Source of the DNA: Candidatus Heimdallarchaeota archaeon B3_Heim
GTDB lineage: Archaea; Asgardarchaeota; Heimdallarchaeia; Hodarchaeales; Hodarchaeaceae
NCBI GenBank assembly: GCA_003144275.1
Contig: NJBF01000015.1
Coordinates: 1-64,000, forward strand
Reading direction: 5' to 3'
DNA: 64,000 bases
The notes below the pieces were generated by a model. That model was given only the letters and a program-made list of their open reading frames with translations. It was not told the origin of the DNA and did not search any database. A program made the position numbers and the translations under genes. Positions 9,114-17,902 of this stretch are shown in pieces (position 1 is the stretch's first letter; each line of letters opens with the position of its first letter).

Positions 9114-10895
9114 ATGCAACATAATCTTCCAGAAAGAATCAAAGAGTTAGGCCAGTTCTTTACTCCCGCTTATATTGCCCAATTTATCGTCCAAAAGACT
9201 ATTGGCCACCATATTTCGAGTGTGAATTCTGACTATCAAAAGGAGTTATTCATTTTAGATCCTTCAGTAGGAGAGGGAATATTCTTGATATCTGCCAAAG
9301 AGTATCTTATCAATGTCTGGGGGCAAAAAAGTGAAAATAGTGTATCTTCTGGAAAGATTAAGTATCAAATTGTCATTAATCAATTATATGGAATCGATGT
9401 CGATCCTAGTAAAGTGCAAATGACACGTGAACTTTTAGGCTATCCGAACCATACTACAAATATCAAAAAATTTAATGCACTCTTACCAAAACCTGATACT
9501 TCCGATAGTACGCAGGACTCAATTCTTATGGGGTGGACGATGAACTTTCCTAAGACAGAAGGAAAATTCCACATCATTATTGGGAATCCACCTTGGGGAG
9601 CAGATATATCCATAATAAAAAACAAATTGCACTATCTAAAAACAGCCACTTCACAAATGGATTCCTGGAGCTTATTTTTAGAGCGAAGTATTTTGGGATT
9701 ACGTGATAATGGATACATGGGGTTCGTTGTTCCTAATACGCTGCTGATTAATCCCAATTATATACAGATACGAGAGATTATCTTAGAACAATGCCAAATA
9801 ACTCATCTAGTAAATCTGGGCGAAGGAATTTTCCCAGGGGTTACTCAACCTTCAATGATCATCATCGCTAGAAAAGCTAAAGCTAATGAAACTCATTTAA
9901 TTAGAATCATTCCAAAGATTTCGAGCGAAGATAAACAACTTTTAGTCGATTTTCAAAAGAAATTAGATGAAATTCAATTCTATGAATGTCCTCAAATAAG
10001 GTTTCTGAAGAATCCGCAAAAAGAATTTAATATATTCGCTGGACCTAATACTGCATTGATCCAGCTAATGGAAAAAGATCTCTATGCTGATCAAAAACAG
10101 GTCACTGTCCTCAGTACACTCGTCATGAATGGGAGAGGGGTAGAAATTGGTAAAAAAGGAAGGGTACTTCTGTGTCCAAGGTGTGAATTTTGGAATCCTC
10201 CACCTCGAACAGCGAGAAAATGCATTAATCCAAACTGTGATCATTTAGTAAGTCCTACTGATACTCATTCAGAAATTGTATATGACTCGCAAAAAGATCC
10301 AACATATGATTTCCCGTTTTTAGCGGGATATCAAATTCAAAGATATTTCACACATAAACACCGATTTATCAGAACAAATTGTCAAGGAATCAACTATAAA
10401 TCACCACAGTTATATCAGGGACTTAAATTATTATTTAGAAAGACTGGAAATGTAATGAACTGGGTTATTGATTATCAAAATCGTTGGGTATCACAGGTGG
10501 TTTATATTTTTAAAAGACGAGATAATTTACCACCAATATTCGATAATATAACCAATGAATACCTACTAGGAGTGCTAAATTCTCAATTGATGATGAAATA
10601 TATCCAATCGAAATTCTTTGACCCTGACAGAACTGATTTTCCACATTTTGTCCAAAGTTCAATCTTAAACCTACCAATTCTTATTCCAAGATCAAGAGAA
10701 GAAAAGAATTTAGCTCAGAAGATTGGTAAGCTCGCACTGAAATTACAGGAGACATATCAAAATCTCTATGAACATTCTTCTGCGAATGAACACCAAGAGA
10801 AGCTACAGGAAAAAATTAGAAGAATTGAGGATGAAATTGAAACGAAAATTGAATCACTTTATGCAATCCCCAATGATAAGAGCTATTTAAAGTAA
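9114..10895 (+). CDS. N6-adenine DNA methyltransferase, type IIG/TaqI-like
   Basis: DNA modification enzyme of about 593 aa. The N-terminus has the GQFFTPAYIAQFIV motif of type I/IIG methylases, then motif I (DPSVGEGIF) for S-adenosylmethionine and motif IV NPPW, the active site for adenine N6 methylation. The middle has a four-cysteine knuckle (CPRC...CINPNC, about residues 355-380), and the C-terminal half resembles a TaqI-type target-recognition domain ending in a coiled coil. No separate restriction nuclease is adjacent and no PD-(D/E)XK motif was noticed. GTG at 9105 is an alternative start, but the TATA-like tract about 20-25 bases before the ATG at 9114 suggests a leaderless transcript from that ATG. 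Confidence 0.85.
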   Translation: MQHNLPERIKELGQFFTPAYIAQFIVQKTIGHHISSVNSDYQKELFILDPSVGEGIFLISAKEYLINVWGQKSENSVSSGKIKYQIVINQLYGIDVDPSKVQMTRELLGYPNHTTNIKKFNALLPKPDTSDSTQDSILMGWTMNFPKTEGKFHIIIGNPPWGADISIIKNKLHYLKTATSQMDSWSLFLERSILGLRDNGYMGFVVPNTLLINPNYIQIREIILEQCQITHLVNLGEGIFPGVTQPSMIIIARKAKANETHLIRIIPKISSEDKQLLVDFQKKLDEIQFYECPQIRFLKNPQKEFNIFAGPNTALIQLMEKDLYADQKQVTVLSTLVMNGRGVEIGKKGRVLLCPRCEFWNPPPRTARKCINPNCDHLVSPTDTHSEIVYDSQKDPTYDFPFLAGYQIQRYFTHKHRFIRTNCQGINYKSPQLYQGLKLLFRKTGNVMNWVIDYQNRWVSQVVYIFKRRDNLPPIFDNITNEYLLGVLNSQLMMKYIQSKFFDPDRTDFPHFVQSSILNLPILIPRSREEKNLAQKIGKLALKLQETYQNLYEHSSANEHQEKLQEKIRRIEDEIETKIESLYAIPNDKSYLK

Positions 10896-10951
10896 GAGCT
10901 TTTTCTTAGCTCATATTGACAAAACGCAAATCTGAGGAGTTTAGTACATAA

Positions 10952-11572
10952 TTGGAACCGTCTTCTGATAATGATGCGCTTAAAGTAAGGCAACAATCAT
11001 CCTATTACTTTGAAACGTCAGATTTAGTAATAATAGCGTTATTTGCGGCACTCGGTGGGATTTCGAGCACTGTAATTGCAGAAATTGCTCGTGTGGTTTT
11101 CATACCCCTGGGAATACCTGGAAGCGGCCAGATTGCGTCAGGTCTGCATATTGTTTGGTTTGTATTAATTTATTTCCTAGTTAATAAAAAAATAGGGGCG
11201 GTTTTTCTCGCTGGAGTAATAAAAGGAATGGTAGAGTTGTTCAGTGGGAATACACTAGGTATTTTTGCCATTGTATTAGCTACGGGAGCTGCAATAGTCT
11301 TTGAAATGTCAGTTTATTTATTGAAACAAGTTTTCAGAGGTAAAAGAGTTCATAATGCTACTTTAGCATTTTCTGCTGGATTAGCATCAGTATCAAATAT
11401 TATTATTCAAATTCAAACATTTATTGGTAGAGATTTACCACCTGAAGTGTTTCTACTTATCTTGATTTTCAGTTTTCTCTCAGGAATTTTTTTGGGAGGA
11501 TATCTTGGAATCCTAATCTACAAAGTATTCGAACAAACATCAATATTGGATTGGCGTCGAACGAATACTTAA
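10952..11572 (+). CDS. ECF-type membrane transporter substrate component-like protein
   Basis: Membrane protein of 206 aa with five or six hydrophobic segments after a hydrophilic 22-residue N-terminus. The layout (ALFAALGGISSTVIAEIARV, then a GSGQIASGLHIVWF loop and a gene-neighbour-free position) resembles S components of energy-coupling factor vitamin transporters, especially the YkoE-like type for thiamine precursors. No ATPase or T component is adjacent, so it would share these. The start is a TTG at 10952 with GAGGAG 12 bases upstream. The family assignment rests on overall pattern only; a plain unknown membrane protein is the alternative. Confidence 0.5.
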   Translation: MEPSSDNDALKVRQQSSYYFETSDLVIIALFAALGGISSTVIAEIARVVFIPLGIPGSGQIASGLHIVWFVLIYFLVNKKIGAVFLAGVIKGMVELFSGNTLGIFAIVLATGAAIVFEMSVYLLKQVFRGKRVHNATLAFSAGLASVSNIIIQIQTFIGRDLPPEVFLLILIFSFLSGIFLGGYLGILIYKVFEQTSILDWRRTNT

Positions 11573-11630
11573 TAATCTACAAATTTCTTGTACAGACAGA
11601 AAATGATTTATCAAGTGAGGTGGAATATTG

Positions 11631-11780
11631 ATGGGTACTGTACTCGGACCCTGTAAAAAATGTGGAACCTTAATGACTCGTCACCATACATCAGGATTAT
11701 GTTTTGAATGTCGACAACGCTTCAGTAAAACTAACCAAATCAACGATCCTGATCTACCAGAACCACTAAAATATGAATAA
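11631..11780 (+). CDS. Small zinc-ribbon protein (49 aa)
   Basis: A short gene with a clear GAGGTGG ribosome site eight bases before its ATG. The protein has two CxxC knuckles, C-K-K-C near residues 8-11 and C-F-E-C near 24-27, spaced as in a minimal zinc ribbon, then a Pro/Asp-rich tail. Such small zinc ribbons in Archaea may bind nucleic acid or act as parts of larger complexes. It lies between the ECF-like gene and the RuBisCO-like gene with its own ribosome site. Function unknown. Confidence 0.65.
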   Translation: MGTVLGPCKKCGTLMTRHHTSGLCFECRQRFSKTNQINDPDLPEPLKYE

Positions 11781-11885
11781 CCATATCTAATGGCTTAATT
11801 ATTCCTAGATATCGCTGTTTCTACTTATTCATATCCCTGTACGCTTTTTTTCAACGAAGGGGGGAAGAGAAAGCTTAACACAAGG

Positions 11886-11940
11886 TTTATCATAGGACCC
11901 TAGAGTATTGGATTCAAACAACCTGACTGATAAATGAGGA
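11886..11940 (+). promoter_or_regulatory. Promoter and ribosome site of the RuBisCO-like gene
   Basis: TTTATCA at 11886-11892 is a TATA-like box about 55 bases before the ATG at 11947, and GAGGAGA lies just before the start codon. Together they imply a leader of about 30 bases. Confidence 0.35.
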
Positions 11941-11946
11941 GAAAAC

Positions 11947-13284
11947 ATGCCTAAAGATATTTTTGCACAGTATGATCCAATAGAAGAAGCCCTCCAAGAG
12001 GGAATCAATCCAGATGAGTATATAATAGGAACTTATATGATTCAGCTTGGCCCTCGAATGGATCCATGGTATATGGGTCGTGCAGCAGCTTGTGAACAGA
12101 GTACAGGAACATGGGTGCCTGTCCCTGCCAATACACCTGAATTACGATCAAAGTACGGAGCGAAAGTGATTGGAATTTATGAAGTACCCTCTCACGAATT
12201 TGAAATTCCTAAAGGAGTCGAAGAACGGAATTTTATTTATCAAATTGCGTTTCCGACAATTAATCAGACCGATCAAATAGGCCTTATGCTTACAGCTACC
12301 ATAGGAAATATCTCTATGGGAGGCAAACTCAAAATGCTCGATTTGAGATTCCCTCAAAAATGGCTTAAAAATTTTCAAGGGCCCAAGTTTGGAATAGAAG
12401 GTATCAGAAAACTCCTCAAGGTTCCCGATAGACCACTCTTGAACAACATGATTAAACCGTGTAGTGGATGGACTCCTAAAGTAGGGGCACAACTATTCTA
12501 TGCAGCAGCGAAGGGAGGCTGTGATATTGTTAAAGATGATGAACTGATTGCAGACATGGATTACAATAGAGTGGCAGACAGGGTACCTTTGATGATGGAA
12601 GCTGTAGACAAAGTTAGAAATGAAATTGGTGAAGAAACCCTGTATACTGTGAATATCACAGACAAAATCATAAAATTAAAAGAAAATGCTTTAGCTGTGC
12701 AGGATGCAGGTGGAAATGCACTTATGCTAAACTATCTCGTGGTTGGACTTCCCGCTCTACGTATGCTAGCAGAAGATCCAGAAATTAAGCTTCCAATTTT
12801 GGGGCACATGGACATGGCAGGAGTTTATTATGAATCACCAATCTCGGGTATTTCGTCATTCTTGATTATGGGTAAACTAGCAAGACTTGCTGGTGCTGAC
12901 ATTGTTGTATATCCAGCCCCCTACGGCAAAGCTCCCTATCTTAAAGAAAGGTATATGGAAATTGCTAAAGCTCATCGTTATCGAATGCATAATCTTAAAC
13001 CTACACTACCTATGCCATCTGGAGGAATCACACCTGGGATGGTTTTACGTGTTATGCAGGATCTTGGCAATGATATGATGATTGGTTCTGGTGGTGGTAT
13101 TCATGCCCATCCTGATGGACCGATTGCTGGAGCAAAAGCATTTAGACAGGCTATCGACATTGGTATGAAGGATATGAAAGAAGCCTCTGAAGATTTCGAG
13201 GATTATGTCGAAGATCATGAGGAAGAATATCCGGAACTTGCCAAAGCTATGGAAACTTGGGGAGTATCCGATACTCGCCTGTAG
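11947..13284 (+). CDS. RuBisCO-like protein, Form IV
   Basis: RuBisCO superfamily protein of 445 aa. Kept positions: N121, K170, the carbamylated-lysine motif K196-D-D-E199, H287, a loop-6 lysine (K328, in PAPYGK), SGG 358-360 and GGG 382-384. Changed positions: the arginine that follows the active-site histidine and grips the second phosphate is methionine (M288), and loop 6 lacks the canonical GTVVGKLEG. GPKFGIEGIRKLL and the HAHPDG region closely match the YkrW/MtnW type of RuBisCO-like enolase. It is therefore unlikely to fix CO2 and more likely enolises or isomerises a sugar phosphate or a thiomethyl-pentulose phosphate. No methionine-salvage genes are adjacent, so the substrate is open. 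Confidence 0.85.
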   Translation: MPKDIFAQYDPIEEALQEGINPDEYIIGTYMIQLGPRMDPWYMGRAAACEQSTGTWVPVPANTPELRSKYGAKVIGIYEVPSHEFEIPKGVEERNFIYQIAFPTINQTDQIGLMLTATIGNISMGGKLKMLDLRFPQKWLKNFQGPKFGIEGIRKLLKVPDRPLLNNMIKPCSGWTPKVGAQLFYAAAKGGCDIVKDDELIADMDYNRVADRVPLMMEAVDKVRNEIGEETLYTVNITDKIIKLKENALAVQDAGGNALMLNYLVVGLPALRMLAEDPEIKLPILGHMDMAGVYYESPISGISSFLIMGKLARLAGADIVVYPAPYGKAPYLKERYMEIAKAHRYRMHNLKPTLPMPSGGITPGMVLRVMQDLGNDMMIGSGGGIHAHPDGPIAGAKAFRQAIDIGMKDMKEASEDFEDYVEDHEEEYPELAKAMETWGVSDTRL

Positions 13285-13312
13285 TTTCTTTTTCTTCCCT
13301 ATTTTTATGAAA

Positions 13313-13621
13313 TTATCCTCCTGCAACGGGAGGAAATATAGCGATGGTATCTCCCTCTTTTAGTGGCGTATTTAATCCATTAAATATACTCATATTGCGT
13401 CCGTTAATGAGGATAACTACCCAACTTCCTAGTTTAGAATATTCATCTAAAATAAGGTCTTTCAAAGGAGGATATTGCGTGATGATAACCTCTAATAACA
13501 ATGATACTGTGGATTTTTCTGTTAACGATATATCAATATCTCTTTTCTTTGTCACTTGTTTGTACGGACCAAAGAATCTAGCTGTTACCTGAAAAGTACT
13601 CTGTTCTCCAGTTGGTGTCAT
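13313..13621 (-). CDS. MoaD/ThiS-like ubiquitin-fold sulfur carrier
   Basis: Small beta-grasp protein of 102 aa ending in the double glycine needed for adenylation and thiocarboxylation (VAGG at the C-terminus). The core has the MoaD pattern: ARFFGPYKQV near the start, a central helix, and LKEGDTIAIFPPVAGG at the end. MoaD donates sulfur to make the pterin dithiolene of molybdenum and tungsten cofactors; archaeal relatives (SAMPs) also tag proteins. It is the last gene of a leftward operon behind the acyl-CoA ligase and a tungsten aldehyde oxidoreductase, so a role in supplying cofactor to that oxidoreductase is likely. There is a short N-terminal extension of about ten residues. Confidence 0.85.
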   Translation of the reverse strand: MTPTGEQSTFQVTARFFGPYKQVTKKRDIDISLTEKSTVSLLLEVIITQYPPLKDLILDEYSKLGSWVVILINGRNMSIFNGLNTPLKEGDTIAIFPPVAGG

Positions 13622-13656
13622 AGGAGTTTACTACCGTAGTAAGATTAGGATAAAGA

Positions 13657-15336
13657 TCACGTATGCCCTACTTCTTCTGCTTTTAGTTTCTTCTTATCTA
13701 ATTTCATTACGCGAGTTAGAGGTAGGAAATCACGAATTTCAATTTGTTTAGGGACGGCATAAGGAGGGAGAGTCTCTTTACAGAAATCTAAAATATCATC
13801 CGATGTAGTAGTTTCTTTAAATTCATCCCTTAAAATCACAAATGCTTTTACTCTTTCGCTTCCGGGTCGATCGGGATCAGGTAAACCAATTACTCCAGCC
13901 ATCCGCACTGCAGGATGGGTATGAAGAGTGTCATCAATGACTCGTGAATATACTTTCATTCCCGACACATTGATCATATCTTTAATTCTATCGACTATTT
14001 GAAAATAACCATCCTCATCCATCGTTCCGATATCCCCAGTAGCAAGCCAGCCATCCTTTTGCAATCCTTTTCCTTTCTCTGGCCAATAACCTAACATAAC
14101 CTGCGGGCCCCGAATCCATACCTCTCCCTCTTCTCCGAAAGGAACTTCTACTCTTGTATCAGGATCAACAAGTTTAACTTCAGTATCTGGAGCGGGAACT
14201 CCAATTCCTTGTTTGGCTTTAGTCATAAATCTTGTGACTTTGGAGATCGCTGAAAGGTTGATATGTGTTAGTGGGCTAGTTTCCGTCATTCCATAGCCTT
14301 CGGTCATAGGAACTCCCGTTTTTTTCTCAAATTTTCCTGCTACATCTGAAGGTAAAGCTGCAGCTCCTGAGATGTAAATAATAGGCATTTTTTTGATATC
14401 TTTCTGCAAAAGTTCCATATAGTGTGTGGGAACTGCATACACAGAGAACGGACGTACTTTTTTGATCAATTCAACAATACGATCTATATCTCTTGCATCG
14501 ACTAATATCATACGCAGACCCCACGAAATGGAAGCATGAATAGCCCAGTGTCCATATTGATGAAATATGGGAACACAGATTAATGTAGCAGATTTTCCTT
14601 TTACTCCTCGTTCAAGAGGGTGTAAAAACCATTGTAACGATTGGATCACATTAGTAGTAATATTATAATGGGATAACATTGTCCCCTTCGGGATTCCGGT
14701 TGTTCCACCTGTAAAAGGAAGTAACGCTAGGTCTTCTTTGGCATTAATGGCAACATCTGGAGGATTCGGTTCATATTTCTCAATTAAGTCTTCCAACTTG
14801 AGAGCATCGGGGTCTCCTACAATTTCGGGTTGCTGATAATCAGGAAACAAAGGTATTGGTGTATAAATTAAGTTTTTAATGGATAATTCGTTTCTAATTT
14901 CCTCTATCCGTTCAAGGCGGCGATAAGAGCAAATAATAGTCGTTGTATTAGATTCATTCAATTCATACAGAAGATCTGGTGCTTTATGAAGAATTGACAA
15001 TGGAACATGAACTGCACCAAGTCGCATCAAAGCGTAATCTACAATTATGAATTCTGGACAAGTAGGGAGAATAGTTGCTACTTTGTCATTTTTTTTGACT
15101 CCTAAATCTGCAAATGCAGTAGCTAATTTATCGACCTTTAGTTTTAGTTCAGAATACGTCAATTTTTGCTCTAAATACTCACATGCAATATTATCAGGAT
15201 ATTCGGAGGCTGCATCTTCAAGAAATTTATATACTGAAATCTCTGGATAGGGGGCCATAGTTTTTGGTAGTTTCATTGGCCCTACGAAGTAACTTTTCAA
15301 CCATGGTTTGTCTGCATAAGTAGTCACGCTATTCAC
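13657..15336 (-). CDS. AMP-forming acyl-CoA ligase
   Basis: Adenylate-forming enzyme of 559 aa that activates a carboxylic acid with ATP and joins it to CoA. Motifs in order: TGGTTGIPKGT (phosphate loop, about 210-220), YGMTETSP (about 340), TGDIG with the D-R-I-K-D hinge (about 425-445), and a C-terminal catalytic lysine region (LTRVMKLDKKKL). The fatty or aromatic acid specificity cannot be read. Just 14 bases separate it from the aldehyde oxidoreductase upstream, so they are co-transcribed: the oxidoreductase would turn an aldehyde into an acid and the ligase would then make its CoA ester. Confidence 0.9.
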   Translation of the reverse strand: MNSVTTYADKPWLKSYFVGPMKLPKTMAPYPEISVYKFLEDAASEYPDNIACEYLEQKLTYSELKLKVDKLATAFADLGVKKNDKVATILPTCPEFIIVDYALMRLGAVHVPLSILHKAPDLLYELNESNTTTIICSYRRLERIEEIRNELSIKNLIYTPIPLFPDYQQPEIVGDPDALKLEDLIEKYEPNPPDVAINAKEDLALLPFTGGTTGIPKGTMLSHYNITTNVIQSLQWFLHPLERGVKGKSATLICVPIFHQYGHWAIHASISWGLRMILVDARDIDRIVELIKKVRPFSVYAVPTHYMELLQKDIKKMPIIYISGAAALPSDVAGKFEKKTGVPMTEGYGMTETSPLTHINLSAISKVTRFMTKAKQGIGVPAPDTEVKLVDPDTRVEVPFGEEGEVWIRGPQVMLGYWPEKGKGLQKDGWLATGDIGTMDEDGYFQIVDRIKDMINVSGMKVYSRVIDDTLHTHPAVRMAGVIGLPDPDRPGSERVKAFVILRDEFKETTTSDDILDFCKETLPPYAVPKQIEIRDFLPLTRVMKLDKKKLKAEEVGHT

Positions 15337-15350
15337 ATTACCTCAATAAG

Positions 15351-17213
15351 TTATAACTTATTTATAAGCCAATTTAGCCCTAATTTTGTTAAAGTGTCTT
15401 CAGTTGGTCTACCATTCTTATCCCATCCACGGTACTGATAATACGCGTCCAACATAGGATCCAGATTAACAATTTGCCCTTCTGCTGGTCCATCTGGTAA
15501 CGGGTCTTCTAACAGTCTTCCAGGTAATGTATCATCATCCCTTGTTAAACCTTCACGGACATTAAAGGCCCGTTCTAAGTTGTAAATCCGCTCTCCAAGT
15601 AATCTGAAATCTTTTTCTGTGAATTCATACCCTAAAAGACTTTGAATTAAGTCCGCCCAATCTTCCCCAGTCAATACCATCCCCATGAATTTGCATCCAG
15701 ATAAAGCGTCAAATACACCAAATGCATCCTCATATTCTTTAACGACTCGTGCTTCTTCTGGAATTTCGAGTAGGCCATCTTCGTCGACCTCACCCTCGTC
15801 AACAATAAGGAATGGCATAGACATGAATGCTGGCCCCTCAATATACGCTGTAATATGATCTCCTCCTCGGTTAGCAGTAGCATATGCTAACCCCGTAATT
15901 TTTGCTGCTCTTGAGTCATATGCAGGTAGTTCCAATCCCTTAACATGCATAGCAAATTTCTCACTTCCTTGACCAAGAGTTTCTGACATAGCTTTGGAAC
16001 CTTCCGCAAGGAAATCTCCGATTCCCTCTCTTTTCGCAATTTTATGAACTAGCTCAATAATTGCATCAGGATCCCCAAATTTGATTTCCGATCCTTTCGT
16101 ATCAGTTAATATTCCTTTTTCTACTGCTTCCATAGCGAAAGCAATCGTTGCACCTGCCGAAATAGTATCAATACCATATTCATTACATAGAAAATGGGCT
16201 TTTGTAATTGCATTCAGGTCATAGATGTCACACATACTTCCAAATGCACCTATTGACTCGTATTCAGGACCTTCACCTTTGGCTTTATATTTTCCATCTT
16301 TTATATCTGATACACGACCACATGCAATTGGACAAGCAAAACATGCTTTTTCTCCAACCAGAATTGTATCGTTTATTGCTTCTCCATTAATTTTCTCATA
16401 TTCTTCTACATACCCTGTTTGCCAATTTCTCGACGGTAGACCCCCTCGTTGGTTTACCATATCTAGGATCGCTGCAGTTCCGAATACTTCAAGAGTAACT
16501 TTTAACAAGCTTTGGTTAACCCAATCAAATCGTTCTTTCGCTTTTTCTCGGTATTCTTCCTTTTCAGCAATTTCAATCGGAATTCGCCCTCTGGATGCAA
16601 TAGCTTTTAAATTTTTAGCTCCCATCACGGTACCTAAGCCACACCTTCCTGCAGCTCTTCCCCAGTATTTGTCATCGACATCATTCATAATTGCAGCATA
16701 TTTCACTTGATTTTCTCCCGCTATTCCAATACATGCAATATTAAATTTTTCCCCTAGATCTTCCTTAAGTTTTGTAGTTGTCTCTGAGGTGCTCATCCCC
16801 CAAAGGTGGGAGGCATCATGTAATTCTGCTTTCCCATTATCAGTTACTAAATAGACTGGTTTCTCTGCTTTTCCTTCAAATATTACTCCGTCATATCCAG
16901 ATCGCTTAAAGTCTCTGCCCCAGAATCCTCCTGAGTTTGCTTGTCCCCAAAATCCAGTTAATGGAGATTTAGCAACCGCAGAAAATCTTCCTGTGCTTGG
17001 GGATGATGTTCCTGTCATTGGCCCAGTCATAAAGATCAATTTGTTGTCAGGTCCTAAAGGATCAGTACCTTTAGGTACTTCGTCAAATAAATACTTTGTT
17101 GCTAACCCTGCTCCTCCTAAAAACATTTTTAAGTCATTTTCATCCGGTACTTCTTCAGTTATGTTACCTGTTGTTAAATTCACTCTTAAAATCTTACCCA
17201 TGTAACCAAACAT
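15351..17213 (-). CDS. Tungsten-dependent aldehyde:ferredoxin oxidoreductase
   Basis: AOR-family enzyme of 620 aa that oxidises an aldehyde to an acid and reduces ferredoxin, using a tungsten bis-pterin and one [4Fe-4S] cluster. The N-terminal GYMGKILRVNLTTG start and GPMTGT segment are characteristic. The cluster cysteines are C291, C294, C298 and C507, in the order CxxCxxxC...C of the family. Length is normal. It leads an operon with an acyl-CoA ligase and a MoaD-like protein, and faces a divergent SCP2/alcohol dehydrogenase operon. Ordinary AOR, FOR and other subgroups cannot be separated by eye, but the neighbours suggest long-chain or aromatic aldehydes. Confidence 0.93.
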   Translation of the reverse strand: MFGYMGKILRVNLTTGNITEEVPDENDLKMFLGGAGLATKYLFDEVPKGTDPLGPDNKLIFMTGPMTGTSSPSTGRFSAVAKSPLTGFWGQANSGGFWGRDFKRSGYDGVIFEGKAEKPVYLVTDNGKAELHDASHLWGMSTSETTTKLKEDLGEKFNIACIGIAGENQVKYAAIMNDVDDKYWGRAAGRCGLGTVMGAKNLKAIASRGRIPIEIAEKEEYREKAKERFDWVNQSLLKVTLEVFGTAAILDMVNQRGGLPSRNWQTGYVEEYEKINGEAINDTILVGEKACFACPIACGRVSDIKDGKYKAKGEGPEYESIGAFGSMCDIYDLNAITKAHFLCNEYGIDTISAGATIAFAMEAVEKGILTDTKGSEIKFGDPDAIIELVHKIAKREGIGDFLAEGSKAMSETLGQGSEKFAMHVKGLELPAYDSRAAKITGLAYATANRGGDHITAYIEGPAFMSMPFLIVDEGEVDEDGLLEIPEEARVVKEYEDAFGVFDALSGCKFMGMVLTGEDWADLIQSLLGYEFTEKDFRLLGERIYNLERAFNVREGLTRDDDTLPGRLLEDPLPDGPAEGQIVNLDPMLDAYYQYRGWDKNGRPTEDTLTKLGLNWLINKL

Positions 17214-17335
17214 TCTTTCTACAACCGCTAATTGATTTTTGATTAATTTATCACTAATATCTTACTATCCACTTAAAAATCTAGGCCTCTTTGAGAGACG
17301 TGAAATGGTGGACTGCTAAGCAAAGTCTTTAAACA

Positions 17336-17353
17336 TTTGAAAAATATTTCAAA
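17336..17353. promoter_or_regulatory. Inverted repeat between the two divergent operons
   Basis: TTTGAAA and TTTCAAA are 7-base perfect arms with a 4-base spacer, lying in the 236-base gap between the aldehyde oxidoreductase (leftward) and the SCP2 gene (rightward). A TATA-like CTTTAAAC sits just before it. It may be an operator that controls either or both operons; A/T-rich dyads also occur by chance. Confidence 0.3.
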
Positions 17354-17449
17354 GAGATTCCGATCAAAACTTGTTTTCTAAGAGGTTAATAGATATTTTC
17401 AGGAAAAATATTATTGGAAGCTATGAAATAATGTATAGGAAGTAAAATC

Positions 17450-17875
17450 ATGGTTGTTTATGGTTCAGAAGAATGGGTAGAAGCACTCGTAGTTAAGATT
17501 AATGAAAGTGAAGCTTATGGAAAAGCTGCAAAGAATTGGGAAGGGGACTTCATTTTCAAAACGATTCCTGACGGTACAGGTACTTTCACAGAAGAAACAA
17601 ATATCTATTGTGATTTATGGCATGGAAAGTGTCGTGCTGCATATTTAGTCGCTCCAGATAAACCCGCTCCCGAAAAAGTTGAATTTATTTACGCGGGAAA
17701 ATATGGAAATTGGTTAAAGTTATTCGATGGTAAGATAGGACCATTAAAAGGAATCATGCAAAGAAAATTTGAAGTAAAGTGCTCAGCAAAATCAATGGCT
17801 AAATTAATGCGAGCTCTAAAAGCAGCCCAAGAGCTGGTTAAATGTACTAGGATTGAGAATGTAGAATATCCATAA
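17450..17875 (+). CDS. SCP2-type lipid-carrier domain protein
   Basis: Stand-alone sterol-carrier-protein-2 fold of 141 aa, with the expected alternating helices and strands: an N-terminal helix (EEWVEALVVKINE), a strand-rich middle (FIFKTIPDGTGTF), and the end helices after FEVKCSAKSMAKLMRALKAAQ. In other organisms SCP2 domains bind long-chain fatty acids, acyl-CoAs or sterols in the cytoplasm. The alcohol dehydrogenase gene begins 27 bases downstream, so they form an operon, and the divergent operon handles aldehydes and acyl-CoA. A carrier for hydrophobic substrates of these enzymes is a reasonable inference. AGGAAG lies 7 bases before the ATG. Confidence 0.75.
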   Translation: MVVYGSEEWVEALVVKINESEAYGKAAKNWEGDFIFKTIPDGTGTFTEETNIYCDLWHGKCRAAYLVAPDKPAPEKVEFIYAGKYGNWLKLFDGKIGPLKGIMQRKFEVKCSAKSMAKLMRALKAAQELVKCTRIENVEYP

Positions 17876-17902
17876 TTGCACCGAGAAGAAGGATGATATA
17901 AT

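Noticed and set aside
11947..13284. CO2-fixing RuBisCO (Form III)
   Set aside because: The phosphate-gripping arginine is missing and loop 6 is of the enolase-like type.
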